Part shown: positions 32,535-43,215 of the stretch, in pieces
Position numbering within the stretch: position 1 is the first letter of the stretch
How the letters are laid out: every line of letters begins with the position of its first letter
Source of the DNA: Scenedesmus sp. ARA3
Lineage: Eukaryota > Chlorophyta > Chlorophyceae > Sphaeropleales > Scenedesmaceae
Length of the DNA stretch: 64,000 bases
Assembly: GCA_004335835.1 (NCBI GenBank)
Contig: RWJK01001982.1
Span: 108,653-172,652, forward strand
Direction: 5' to 3'
The notes under the pieces: model-generated
What the model was told of the DNA's origin: nothing
The model's input: the letters and a program-made list of their open reading frames with translations, nothing else
Databases searched by the model: none
Translations under genes and position numbers: made by a program

Positions 32535-35459
32535 ATGTCGTGCGACGCAGCAGTGTTCGATGTGCTGCCCTACTGCTGTCAGCAGCTGGGCCTGCAGGGC
32601 CTGGCCTGCCTGGCAGCCAGCAGCAGGCAGCTGCGGACCATCAGCCTTGGACTGCTACCCAAGGATGGCAGCATGCTGCTGGGTGCGCTGGAGGCAGCTG
32701 CTGCAGCAGCTCCAGAAGCAGCAGCAGCTACACCTCCCACACAAGCAGCAGCAGCCAGAACAAGGCAGCAGCACTTGCAGGCAGTCACCTGGCTGCTGAG
32801 CCATACACCCACAGCAGCAGCTGCAGCTGCAGGCGTGGCTGAGCGCGCACTGCAGATACCGGCTGTGCCGCTGCCCTGGGCGAAGCAGCTGCTAGCAGCT
32901 GGCATGACAGTGACCTACGCACAGCTGCTGCATGCAGCACACATCATGGTGGCAGGAGTGGAGGTGTGGGTGCAGGGGCAGCAGGAGCTGGGCTTGCAAA
33001 GCGATATCCCACCAGCTGCAGTGACCATCTGCTGCCCAAGCACCTGGCCATCGGTAGGTGGTCCTGCAGCCGCAGGAATTGCTCCTGCTGCTTCTGAGCC
33101 TGTATGCAGTAGTCGCTGCAGCAAACAACATGGTTGGTTGGCACAGCTGGTTGGCACAGCTGGATTTGTCTCACCAATGTGCTAGCAGCCTGGTAACCCG
33201 CACAAACGTCCAGCTACTGCACATGCTGAATTGCAAGGACTGATATGGCTTCTTGATCAGTGCTAGACAGCAGCAAAGCTGGGCTGTGAACTGTTTGCAA
33301 CATGGAAGGAAATTTGTATTCTGGCATGCGCAGTGCCATCAGCAGGAACAACAGCAACATGGGCCCTGCTGGTCACCACTTTGCGACTTGTTCTGTCTGC
33401 ATTCTCTTTCCATGTCGCATGTTATCTGTTCTGATGCTGCAGTGTCCCCCCGTTTTCCTGGCCAAGGTGCTGCAGCAGAACAGCACGCCCGACCTGCTGC
33501 AGCTGGCCATGAACTGCTGGAACTCAACAGCAGCAGAAGCAGCAGCGCACAGCCTGCCAACGCAGCTGGAGCCGCAGCTGCTGCGTAAGCTGCTCGTTAC
33601 GGCAGCCAAGCGCCAGCACGCAAGCGCGGCCATCCATATGCTTGGGTTGGAGGCAGTGCAGCAGCACATGGATGCAGCCACACTGGAGGTGCTGCTCAGC
33701 ATGCTGATTGCTGTCGGGACAGGCGGCGGGCTGGGACACATGCAACAGCTGTACCGTGTTCGGCATCTGCTGCGGCCAGCAGCAGAAGGCGTGGTCCTGC
33801 AGCTGCTGCATGAGCAGTGACGTGGTCCTGCAGCTGCTGCAAGCAGCTGTGCAGTACGACAAGCAGCAGTGTGCAGCGTTGCTGCTCGAGCTGCTTGCAG
33901 CACAGCAACTCAACAGTGACTTCATGGGGCAGCTGCTGCAGCAGGCTGTGCTGCATAACAGCCGCCAGTGCGCACATTTGCTGCTGGAGCTGCCTGCACC
34001 CCCACAGCTCAGCACTGAGAGTGTGCAGCAGTTGCTGCAGCACACGCTAGTCCCGAAGCGAGTACGTTTGTCGCCCCCTGGGAGCAATCTCCTGTGGTGT
34101 GTTCCGCGGCTCTGCAGTATGGCAGCAGCACAGCAGCTGAGCTGTGATGCAGTGTCACAGCTGCTGCATCATTCAGTGAGGCTTGGCTCGGGCAGCTGTG
34201 TGACGGCATTTCGCAGGTTGCCGGCAGCAGCGCAAATTGGCAGCAATGAAGTCGCGCAGCTGCTGCTTGCAGCTGTTGCACAAGGTGCGGAGTCCTGCAT
34301 AGCACCACTGTGCAGGCTTCAGGCAGCAAGGTTTATGAGCAGCAGCTCAATGACACAGGTGCTGCAAGCAGCTGTTCAGCAGAACAGCGATGCTTGTATT
34401 GAGTCTGTCATCAAGATGCACACGACAGCAGGTTGGTGCGAGCAGCTGACAGCAGACGCAGTGTCAGGCCTGCTGCTGGCAGCAGTGGAGCAGGGTGCTG
34501 TTGCTTGTGTTGAGGCCCTGTGGCAGCTGCCAGCCGCACAGCAGCTCAGCAGCCAGCAGCTGGTGGGGTTGCTGAAGACCTGTTTGCAGTCTCCGGGGCC
34601 CGGGGACCAAGACTGCACGTACCAGGTGTGCCGTACATTGTGCCGCATGCAGCAGGTGCAGCAGCTTGACAGCGACACAGTTGTGCAGCTGCTGCACACT
34701 GCTATTCAACAGCGCAGCCCTGATGGCATTGAGCCCTTGTGCACGCTGCCGGCAGCACAATCTATCAGCACAGCAGCTGTCGAGGAGCTGCTGCTGGCAG
34801 CTGTGCAGCGCTTGTTCTGTTCTGACAGCATCAGGCCCATCTGCAAGTTGCCGGGAGCTGCACGATTGTGCAGCACAGCTGCGGTGCAGCTGCTTCGATT
34901 GGCTGTAAAGCAGGGCAGTAGAGGCTGCACAGCCCAACTGTGCCAGCTGCTGGGGGCACGCAAGATGGACGGTGCTGCGGCGTTTGAGCTGCTGCAGGCA
35001 GCTGTGCAGAAGCGCAGCCCTGGATGTACAGCACAGCTGTGCCTACTGCCAGCAGCGCGGCAGCTGAGTACAGATGCAGTGCAGCAGCTGCTGCAGGCAG
35101 CTGTGCAGCAGGGCAGTGCGTGGTGTATGGAGCAGCTGTGCAAGCTGAAGGCAGCACGCAAGCTCAGCAGTGATGCAGTGCACCAGCTGTTGCAGGAGGC
35201 TGTGCAGCAGGACAGTACATGCTGCATGGAGCAGCTGTGCCGGCTGCCAGCAGTGAGAGGGCTCAGCACAGATGCAGTGCAGCAGCTTTTGCAGCAGTGC
35301 AGCGCTGAATGCTCAGCGCAGCTGCTGGCAAGCATCCCTGCTGAGCTGCCTGCTGCCTGCAGGTTGCACAGCTGCAAGTGTCAGCAGACAGCAGCAATGC
35401 CGAATGGACATAGTAGCTGCCAGCAGTGTCAAGGAGTTGCGTTGCAGCGGAAAGTCTAG
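32535..35459 (+). pseudogene. Ankyrin-like family copy 3, frameshifted
   Basis: Exon 1 is 32535..33053 (173 codons, phase 0) and exon 2 begins at 33443 (CPPVFLAKVLQQNSTPD aligns with the intact copy). A 31-bp tandem duplication at 33791-33852 (GTGGTCCTGCAGCTGCTGCA occurs at 33791 and 33822) throws the frame: the first frame stops at 33818-33820, and the repeats continue in another frame to 35459. The repeat region is otherwise open and well preserved (LSTDAVQQLLQAAV, LPAAR units), which suggests a recent lesion. The last about 30 codons are again out of register with the intact copy, after AEL. It is either a young pseudogene or an allele; the two parts could also be separate proteins. Confidence 0.75.
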
Positions 35460-36082
35460 CTAGCGCGGTGCTTTGAAGTTGCATGCTGTGTCTTTTGTCG
35501 CTTTGTTCCAGCATCTTGCGCCTATCGCTATGTAGAATAATCCACAAATCGCATGATACAACAGCATGTGTACACATGTTATGCTGTGCCCACCTATGCA
35601 TGCTTGCAGTCCCGTCCATTGTGGATATAAGATGAGGGATCGGGCGTGCAAGAGTGTGCATAGTGCTCCATTGTGTGCACTCTTCTTTCTGGTCTCAAGC
35701 CATGTCTTCACCCTGTTGTGGCTCATACCTGCGGAACTTATGGGACACAAACGTTTCGCAAGTTTGGGTGGGGGCGAGGTTGTGCATCTATGATGGTGCC
35801 AGGACCCACATGTAACTATCCTCTCTCACGAAGATTGTGTTAGCTTGGTGCCAAGCAAGCAGCAGCAGCAGCTCCTGACAAGAGCTTGCCACATGCAGCT
35901 CAATTCCGCAGCCTACCATACAAAGTACCAGCTGCTACAGCAACAGTACCAACCCTGCAGCAGGTCAACAGCTGCGCCCCTAAAGTCGCGCAAACATTAT
36001 CAAATGTTGAAGTCCCACGAGGGTAGCGTTTGCCAATCACTCTTCTCTCCTAGCAGGCTGCCGTGACTGCTGGTGTATATAG
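35460..36082. other. Intergenic between ankyrin-like copy 3 and SGNH-2
   Basis: It contains dispersed repeat copy B (35687-35830) and otherwise no supported coding sequence. Confidence 0.6.
35687..35830 (+). repeat. Dispersed repeat copy B (possible LTR/primer-binding junction)
   Basis: CTTTCTGGTCTC, CCTGTTGTGGCTCATACC, then GGTGCCAGGACCCACATGTA and ACTATCCTCTCTC. It is the best-preserved copy, and it matches copy A at 1650-1740 along its length. Confidence 0.6.
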
Positions 36083-37943
36083 CTAGTCTGTGTAGGCAGC
36101 CACAGCCATGCCGTTGATCTTGAACTTGTGGCCACCAGTGGTGGTCTGGTTGAGCAGCGTCACTGACACCACACAGCGCGGGTGGGCGCTGACCTGCAGC
36201 CCCACATGCAGTCAGAAGGAGCAGGCGGCAATACAGATGCATCGTTGGTAGTGCCTGGAGACATTGATGCCTGCCTTGGGAAAAAATGGCTGTATGACCA
36301 TGTATGTTGTTGATGCAAACTGAGACGCTTGTGCATGATGCAGTACACACAAGCTCCGGTCCACAGTGCTGCGTGTGTGCTTGATGCTGCTCAGGTTTGT
36401 CAGTCTAGTGGATGTCGTCTGGCACACAGCAACGCAGCCTGTACACTTGCTGTGATGCAGCACAGATTAACCAACCTGTGTCTGCACTGTGTCCAGCTCA
36501 GCAGTCCTGTCTGTGTTCTCGCCATTGACCTCCAACGCATCACAGCTGCAGCCCTGCTCACACTGCACCCTCACAATGCCCATGCCATCAACTGTCCCCG
36601 AGCCATCCTCCGGCACATACGACTGCTGCTTCAAAAATAACATAATAAGTGACAGCTTGCCCTTGTGCTGCAGCTGCTCCCTGCTCAGGACGCTGCTGGT
36701 GTTGAATTCGAACACGATTCGAGCGCCCGGCGTAACAGATTTGTAACCAAACTTCCTGCAGCCTGGCGAGCGGCAGTCATGCCGCCCTTCCTCTACCCAA
36801 TCCCAGCCGTTGTTGCTAACAGCAAATGGCTGGAATGCCTCCCCTGCAGCACAGAAAGTGTCCACATTCAGCTGCTGTGCTGCTACTGGGCTCACTGCAC
36901 TTGGCAATGCAGAGCTTGCCCCCAGTGCAGCCGCCAGTGCTGTGCTGTGAAGGTCGTTTGATGACTCTATGTTCGGCCGCTGCGCAGATATCATCCTGCT
37001 GTGCTGCCTGCCCAAACCTGTGCTGAAAGGAAAGATCCTCCCGCCACCGCCGCCGCTGCTGCTGCTGCTGCTGCTGCTGCTGAATAGTCCCAGCAGCCCT
37101 CGCCGCCGTGTTGGCAACATGTCAAGGTAGCTGTGTGCATGGTGCCGGTAATGCTGCGCTGGCGCTGCTGCCACCCCATGCTGCTGCTGCTGTGCCTGTA
37201 GCAGCAGCGACTTCGTAACAAGGTGGCGTAGCGCCCAGGCCACAAACCCTGCGCCATAAACCCTGGCTCCTGCCAGCTTGGGGTGTATGTGGTCTTTGAA
37301 GAAATCATCTCGTGTCAGTCCCAGCAGCGGCAGCAGCAGCGCATCATCGAACATTGCATTGTAGAGTGCATCCCGCACACTCACCATAGGCACGTTGTAC
37401 CTGCATAATAACAGCAAGGGATTGTGCACACAATGCAGATGTAACGTACATCTGGAAGGCGCGGAAGTTCTGGGAAGCAGCATATACACAACGTGTTGCT
37501 GGACCCGCAGCGCTGCAGCATGCAAAATGTACCCGCGCTGGTCCAGGCTGGTAGCAAAGCAGCAGCAGCAGCTGCAGAGCCACATCATACCACCATCTGC
37601 ACCCTAACATGTCGCCGGTGCTGTGCCACTGTCCCTTCACACGCACCTCTTGGCTATCACTGCATGCATGTCCTCCCCTGTCTTCCAGTACGCCCCTGGC
37701 AGGCCTTTGTGTGTTATCTTAAAGGAAAAGCAGGCCATGCTGAGCAGTGCTGCCTGCGGCGCCTTGAGCATCACCTTACGCAGCAGCTGCTCATAGCCAG
37801 CAACCTGCAGGGCAGTCAGCGGATGTGATCTGTGAGCAAGCCTTGGCAGTTAGGTGTGGGTGCAATTGTTACACCATGGTGTGATGTTGCGTGGCTGCTG
37901 CTCATAGCCAGCCACCTGCAGGACAGCCATCGGACGGCTAGGG

Positions 37944-37987
<44 letters not shown>

Positions 37988-38805
37988 GCCCACCTGTGGG
38001 TGTGAGAAGTCCAGGCACTGGCCAGATCCACACCCTGCAAGCAGGTGATTACACGGCAGCATCGGGGTTGAGCGTTGCAGCACAGACCTGGCAAACCCAA
38101 CTCTGGCCAAGCTTGTACGCCAGTCACACTGATCCCTGCTGGATCCTCGGACAGCATCTGTGCTGCGATGCGTGCCAAGCATGCATGCTGCTGCTGCTGC
38201 TGCTGTTCACTGCGCTGCACGCACCGTTGATCGAGTACTCCACAAGCACCAGGTCAGCATCAGGCGGCATGTCATGGTAGTAGCACAGCGCTGCTGCCAT
38301 GGCCACTGTTGCGCCATGCCCCAGGTTTATGAAGCTGAATGTCACATCAGGAAAGGCAGCACGCATCCATGCCACTACCTCCTCTGGCCAGCTGCTGTCC
38401 TCGTTGAACGCATGGTGGCCGACTGTTACGCTGCCACCAAAGGCAACAACAGTTATGTTGCTGCCAGGGGTGATGAGCTTGTGTGAAAGCCGGTCCCAAT
38501 TGCGAGGCAGCGGCACCTGCGGGCAATTCAATTGGTTGCTCTATGAGCCTGTATAGTGTGGTGGCGGGTGCAAAGTGTTCTTGGACGACAGTCTGCTATA
38601 GATAGGATGGCTGTGGTCTTGCAGATCTGAGAGAAAGATGGGGGAGGGACCTGCCTCAAACAAGTACGCTGCAACTACTTGGCGCTTGTGAATCACCACC
38701 TCAGAATGTATGTACGAGCCACCCGTGGTGAGCAATTTCTCAACGCGTGCCACAAGTGTTGCAACACAGCTCAAAATGTTTCGCCAGAATGACGGGCCCT
38801 CTGCG

Positions 38806-38844
<39 letters not shown>

Positions 38845-39118
38845 ACCTGCTGCTGCTGCTGCTGCTGCTATCCCCTGCATGCCCCACCTCGTATTTGTAT
38901 GCTGAACGCAGTAGAGGTTCAACATGGTGGCCCTTTACAGCTAATGGAGCCTCCCAGAGGGTTTTGAGCGCTGCCTTAGTGCTGCTGTCTGTCCTCGCGC
39001 CGTGGCGGGAATGGCTGTCACCGTCAAGAGCAGAAAACTCATATGCGCTGCCCAAGTAGTTACTGCTGAGCAGTATGCCTAATATCAACCTGAAGAAACC
39101 TGAATTGCTGGCGAGCAT
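36083..39118 (-). CDS. Secreted SGNH-hydrolase-like protein, paralogue 2
   Basis: Model: complement(join(36083..36193, 36476..37400, 37647..37804, 37994..38034, 38225..38516, 38888..39118)), 585 residues, phase-consistent. It starts with a signal-peptide-like stretch (FFRLILGILL). VVAFGGSVTVGH carries the presumed nucleophile Ser. LGHGATVAMAAALCYY, VLVEYSING, CGSGQCLDF, YEQLLRKVMLKAPQAALL and KDHIHPKLAGARVYGAGFVAW (Asp-x-x-His pair) follow in the order of paralogue 1. The C-terminal domain has CRSPGCRKFGYKSVTPGA, CEQGCSCDALEV and GGHKFKINGMAVAAY. Three intron positions differ from paralogue 1 and two are shifted by 2 and 15 nt. The probable function is the same: an extracellular esterase of unknown substrate. 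Confidence 0.83.
37892..37935 (-). repeat. Intronic copy of the acceptor and exon start, SGNH-2
   Basis: GCTGCTCATAGCCAGCCACC with TGCAGGACAG repeats 37787-37815, the start of the VAGYEQLL exon with its CTGCAG acceptor, about 111 bp away. Confidence 0.85.
37945..37981 (-). repeat. CTG/CAG run in an SGNH-2 intron
   Basis: About 12 triplets lie immediately after the donor of the 41-bp exon (37994-38034) on the transcribed strand. Confidence 0.9.
38807..38869 (-). repeat. CTG/CAG run in the first SGNH-2 intron
   Basis: Two blocks of triplets are separated by TACCTG, close after the donor at 38887. Confidence 0.9.
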
Positions 39119-40836
39119 TGCTCATGCATCGGGGTGTGCTAGCAAGGTGAGTCCGACGATGGGCGGTATCGGTTTGCTTTCGTTGGTGTGTATGCGCTAC
39201 TGGAAACCACAGACAATCAGCAATTCGCTGATGCTATTGACGCCACGCCAACTAGATTTGCTGGCGGTTCATGCTACTGGCTGTCACCATTTATCTTGTA
39301 CAGTCCCACAGCCCCTGGTGTCTAGCTGGCTACATCAGCCAAGTACTGATCAAACAAGGTGTGTTAGTATAAGGAAGTGCAGGTTACACACATTGCAGTA
39401 GCACAATGCAGCATATTGCGTCGTGTGTTCAGAGTACAAGCAGCCAAGCGGTCCAGGGTGCATGCAGATAAAAAAACATGTAGCAGGGTTCTCTGTCCTG
39501 CGCACGATCTACCAGGAAACGAGCCACAGCCAAGTGAGCAACTGGAAAGTTACACACGAAACAAAGCAGCGCAGCTGCAGCAGCCAGCCATAATCGCAGC
39601 GCCGCATCAGACAACACAAGTCATCCTTTTGCATGCGCTCCCCCTGCAAGCTGCAGGCTCGCCTGCCCATTGCTGCTACTGCATACAAAGAGTTGCAGCT
39701 GCTACTGCACTCCTGCTGCGCGCCTTGCTGTGCAGCTGCTCCTGCAAGGCTGCTTCTGCATCTGCGTCCACTGCTAGACTATGCAGCCTGCTGCAGCGCC
39801 AGCCGGAGATGCGGCAACACAACTAGACCTGCGCAGGCAGCAAGAGAGGCAAAACAGCAGGGGCAACACAACAGAGAGCTCCTGTGTAAGCACACGTCAT
39901 GCACGTGTGTGTGCGCTTGAGCAATCATGACAACTGAGGATGCACGGATCTCTGTGCCTGGTGCAGTAACAGGTGTGCATGCAACAGTAGAACATCATGC
40001 GACGGCATAAAACCACATGCACACGTACAAAGCATTGCGGCGTCAGAAGGTGGAAGGTTTTTTTTCACTAAGCACAGCACGAAGCCGGCATTCAGTGGTT
40101 TGAGTGAGATATTTAGCATCAGCCGCCATACAGCCAAACAGAACACCACGCTGCTTGCAACTGCTTGCAGGAAAGCAGCATGGCTGAGCAAACACGAACA
40201 GCTCAGCCCTTTGACATGCAAACAGAACACCCAAGTAGGCTTTGACCAGTCCAAACAAGCCACTGCATCTGCAGAGCTGCCTGCAAGCACACTATGTGTG
40301 CTAGTGCAGCACAATGCTGTTTCGAACATGACCAGCAGCTGCCCATGCCTTCCACCGCGCTGCTGCCACAGCACTTCCTACGTGCTGAAACACCCTGGTG
40401 GTGACCTTGCTGTGATAAGCATAGCCCATGTGTGCTGGCAGCACTTCTGATAGTCTGAGGCTTGCCTGCAAGCAGCTTATGCGCTAGCTGCGACGCTGCT
40501 GCCGACTGCTCGACTTTGTCCTGACCTGCCATAGTGTGCAAGTTCACTGCAGCTAGTCAGCTGCCTGCTCAGATGCTCCGCCCATGCCATACTACCAGCA
40601 GTGCTTGATGATGGGCAAACAGGCACGATCAACAGCTCCCATGCACTGCCTGCTGATGCTGGTGCCACTGCATGCGGCACCGCACAGCCGCTTGCTGCAT
40701 GCGCTGCACTGCAGGCCATGCGCTGCTGCTGCTGCTCCTGCTGCCGCACCCTTTCGTTGCTGCTGCGGCTGGTGCTGCTGCTGCTGGCCTGAGCACATGA
40801 GCCCACCTGCTACTACCCATTAACAGCGGAAGCTGT
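39119..40836. other. Intergenic, no supported gene
   Basis: About 1.7 kb between SGNH-2 and eS30. No frame shows family motifs. Confidence 0.55.
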
Positions 40837-41318
40837 TTAAGGGTTGTTGCTGTTGGGGCCCTTCTTCTTGCCGAAGCCAACCACTGCAGCAGCACAAGCA
40901 AGGCAGACAGCATATAATTAATCAGCAGGGGGTACTATGCATATGTGAAGCACTCAGGCACCAGATGCACTGTCAAGCAGGCTGCAGCCCACACCCAGGC
41001 TGCTGCTACTGCTGCAGCTGCTGCACGCCTCTCCCAAGCATCAAGGCAGCCCGCAGCTACGCACCAACGTTCACGAAACGGCGGTTGTACTTCACGCGCT
41101 TCATGGCACGGCCGGTGGGCTTCTTCTTCTTCTCCTGCTTGGGCACCTTGGGGGCCTGGCCACGCACCTTACCGGCACGGGCGAGCGAGCCGTGGACCTT
41201 ACCTACGATTACAAACAAAAGGATCAACCACTTGACTTGACAGCCGAGCCAGCAGCACTAGAGCTTGAAAGACAGCACTTCGGCGGCCTCAGGACAGTGA
41301 GAGAGCGCGCTTACCCAT
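40837..41318 (-). CDS. RPS30: 40S ribosomal protein S30 (eS30)
   Basis: Model: complement(join(40837..40883, 41065..41202, 41315..41318)), 62 residues. The protein reads [40 protein letters not shown], then NRRFVN and [14 protein letters not shown], the full eS30 sequence. It is a small-subunit protein near the decoding-site face. As in plants and algae, no ubiquitin-like FUBI domain precedes it. The first coding exon has only four bases (ATGG, then GTAAGC), so the start codon is separated from the rest by a 112-bp intron. Confidence 0.97.
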
Positions 41319-43023
41319 GATTGCTGTCTTCGGTTAATGCCACAAACTCGCAAAGAGGGGCCGAAATAGGTAAGCGGCAGTGAATATGGTGCACAACATT
41401 CGCCTGCCACTTGTGTTATAACACAATCGCTGCGGTGCGTGGGGCTTGAAAGGGCTTCAAAATGCTTTAAGTTGCGTAAAATTGCCAGTGTGCGTGCCAT
41501 AATGGCGTGCGCCCGTGCAGCACGAAAGTTGCTGCTGCTGCAGTGCCAAGCAGACCTGCTCTCAGAGTCTGATGCTGTCAGCTGTGTGAAGCTGACTAAT
41601 GCAAGCCATTGACCTGGCCTTGTGACGACCTCTGCATGGCTTTCAGAAAGTCTTACAGCAGCTACAAAGCTGCCAAGTCGTTGTAGCAGCAAGCGCTGCC
41701 TGGCATGGTGCATGCCACGAATGTCAGACGCCAGTTGTCTGGTGGAGGCTGCCAAGAAGCTGTGCTATGGTGACAGCAGGCTCAGGACTTTGCAGACGTT
41801 AGTATGTCATGGTAAGCACTGCGCAGATGCCAAAACAGACGCAGCAAGCGCAGACTTTTGTCATGGCAGTGTTGCACTACAGTGCAGCCAGCTAGCTGGA
41901 ATGCCTCCCGCTGTTTACGGCCAGCGGCTTCTGAACGCATGCAACAGTGATCTTGGTGACAGAACTCAGTCCTCAGCACACAGGTTGCAGGCAGGCGGAA
42001 GCACATCAGCATGCTGAGGTGGCAGCTGCTACATCCGCACACGCAGCATGCGCATACTGCCAGCACAGGGGATAGCCAAGCAGCCAAGCAGTTGATGCTA
42101 CCAGGCAAGTCAAGCCATGGATCTGCTCAGTATCTGCCAAGCATCATGGCCGCACACAGCAATGGCTGCGCCATGCGGCCCTCATAATCATTTTGATCAT
42201 TGTGTACCGTTTCAGCCCACAGCAACATGCACGCGACATGGGAAGTGTGGGTGGAGCCAGCTGCAGCCTGCAGCTCGAGGCCACAGGTGGTGGATGCTGC
42301 ACACGGCTGCGCAGACACTCCCCGCCAGTGCTTGACACCACATCACATGTGATCTGACAGCACGCGGCACTCACGCGGCCTGCCAGCTGCCCTACTTTCC
42401 TTGACTTTGATTGCCTTTGATTGCCTTTGTGGCTCGTTCCTCTGGACAGAACGCGCCGTGTGCCGCAACGTTGTAGGGCATCAGGGTCTGCCAACGAGGG
42501 ATGCATGAACTTGTGTGCATTGCTTTCTGGCTAGGCTGCAATGCTGCTGCATGCTTGTCTCCTCCACCCTGCAGCAGCGCTTCTGCAGAGCCGCTGCAGC
42601 GGTGCTGTTTGCACAGGTCAGCATGGTGCTTGGCCTGCTGCAGTGGGCTGCTGTTCAGGGCTGCTGAGGGCAGGGGTCGCCTTCTGTACTACGTCTCTGT
42701 TCCTGGGGCTCACGCACGCAGACATAGTACGGCAAGGGCAAACTCTGCTACTAGTAGCTGATGTTTCAAGTCTGGCATCAGTGTCGACGGCTGCAACATA
42801 TGCGGTTACACGACTAGAATGAAGGAATCATATCAGGATGCTGTGTATGCATCTTGATCTTGTGTCAGATGGTCAATTGCCACAGGATGATCGCGCTGTT
42901 TTCACGTGCATGCTATGCTGCACATCAGGGCTTTTGAAGAACCCAAACATACATTTTCCAACAACAAACATGCGTTGTGCTTTATTTACACACGCTGGGC
43001 TCAAAGCCCAGCATCACGACGTG

Positions 43024-43215
43024 GTTGAGCATCATACTTGCTCAATATGAGCTTTGAGGCGGCCCCGCAGGAATTGGTGTACCCCGGATTGGTGTACCCC
43101 GGATCGGATCCGAGTGATACAGGCTGTATGGCCATAGAGCCTGTGTTACTCGGATCAGGGTACACCGATTCCTGCGGGGTCACCTCAAAGCCCATGAGCA
43201 AGTATGATGCTCAAC
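43024..43215. repeat. Long inverted repeat (hairpin/foldback element)
   Basis: Left arm 43024-43125 pairs with right arm 43138-43215 around a 12-base loop. GTTGAGCATCATACTTGCTC at the left end is the exact complement of the right end. GATCCGAGT and ACAGGCT pair next to the loop, and CCCCGCAGGAATTGGTGTAC in the left arm pairs with one mismatch. The left arm holds an extra 22-base partial tandem copy of GGATTGGTGTACCCC. Few mismatches suggest a young foldback MITE or a small-RNA precursor. Confidence 0.9.
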
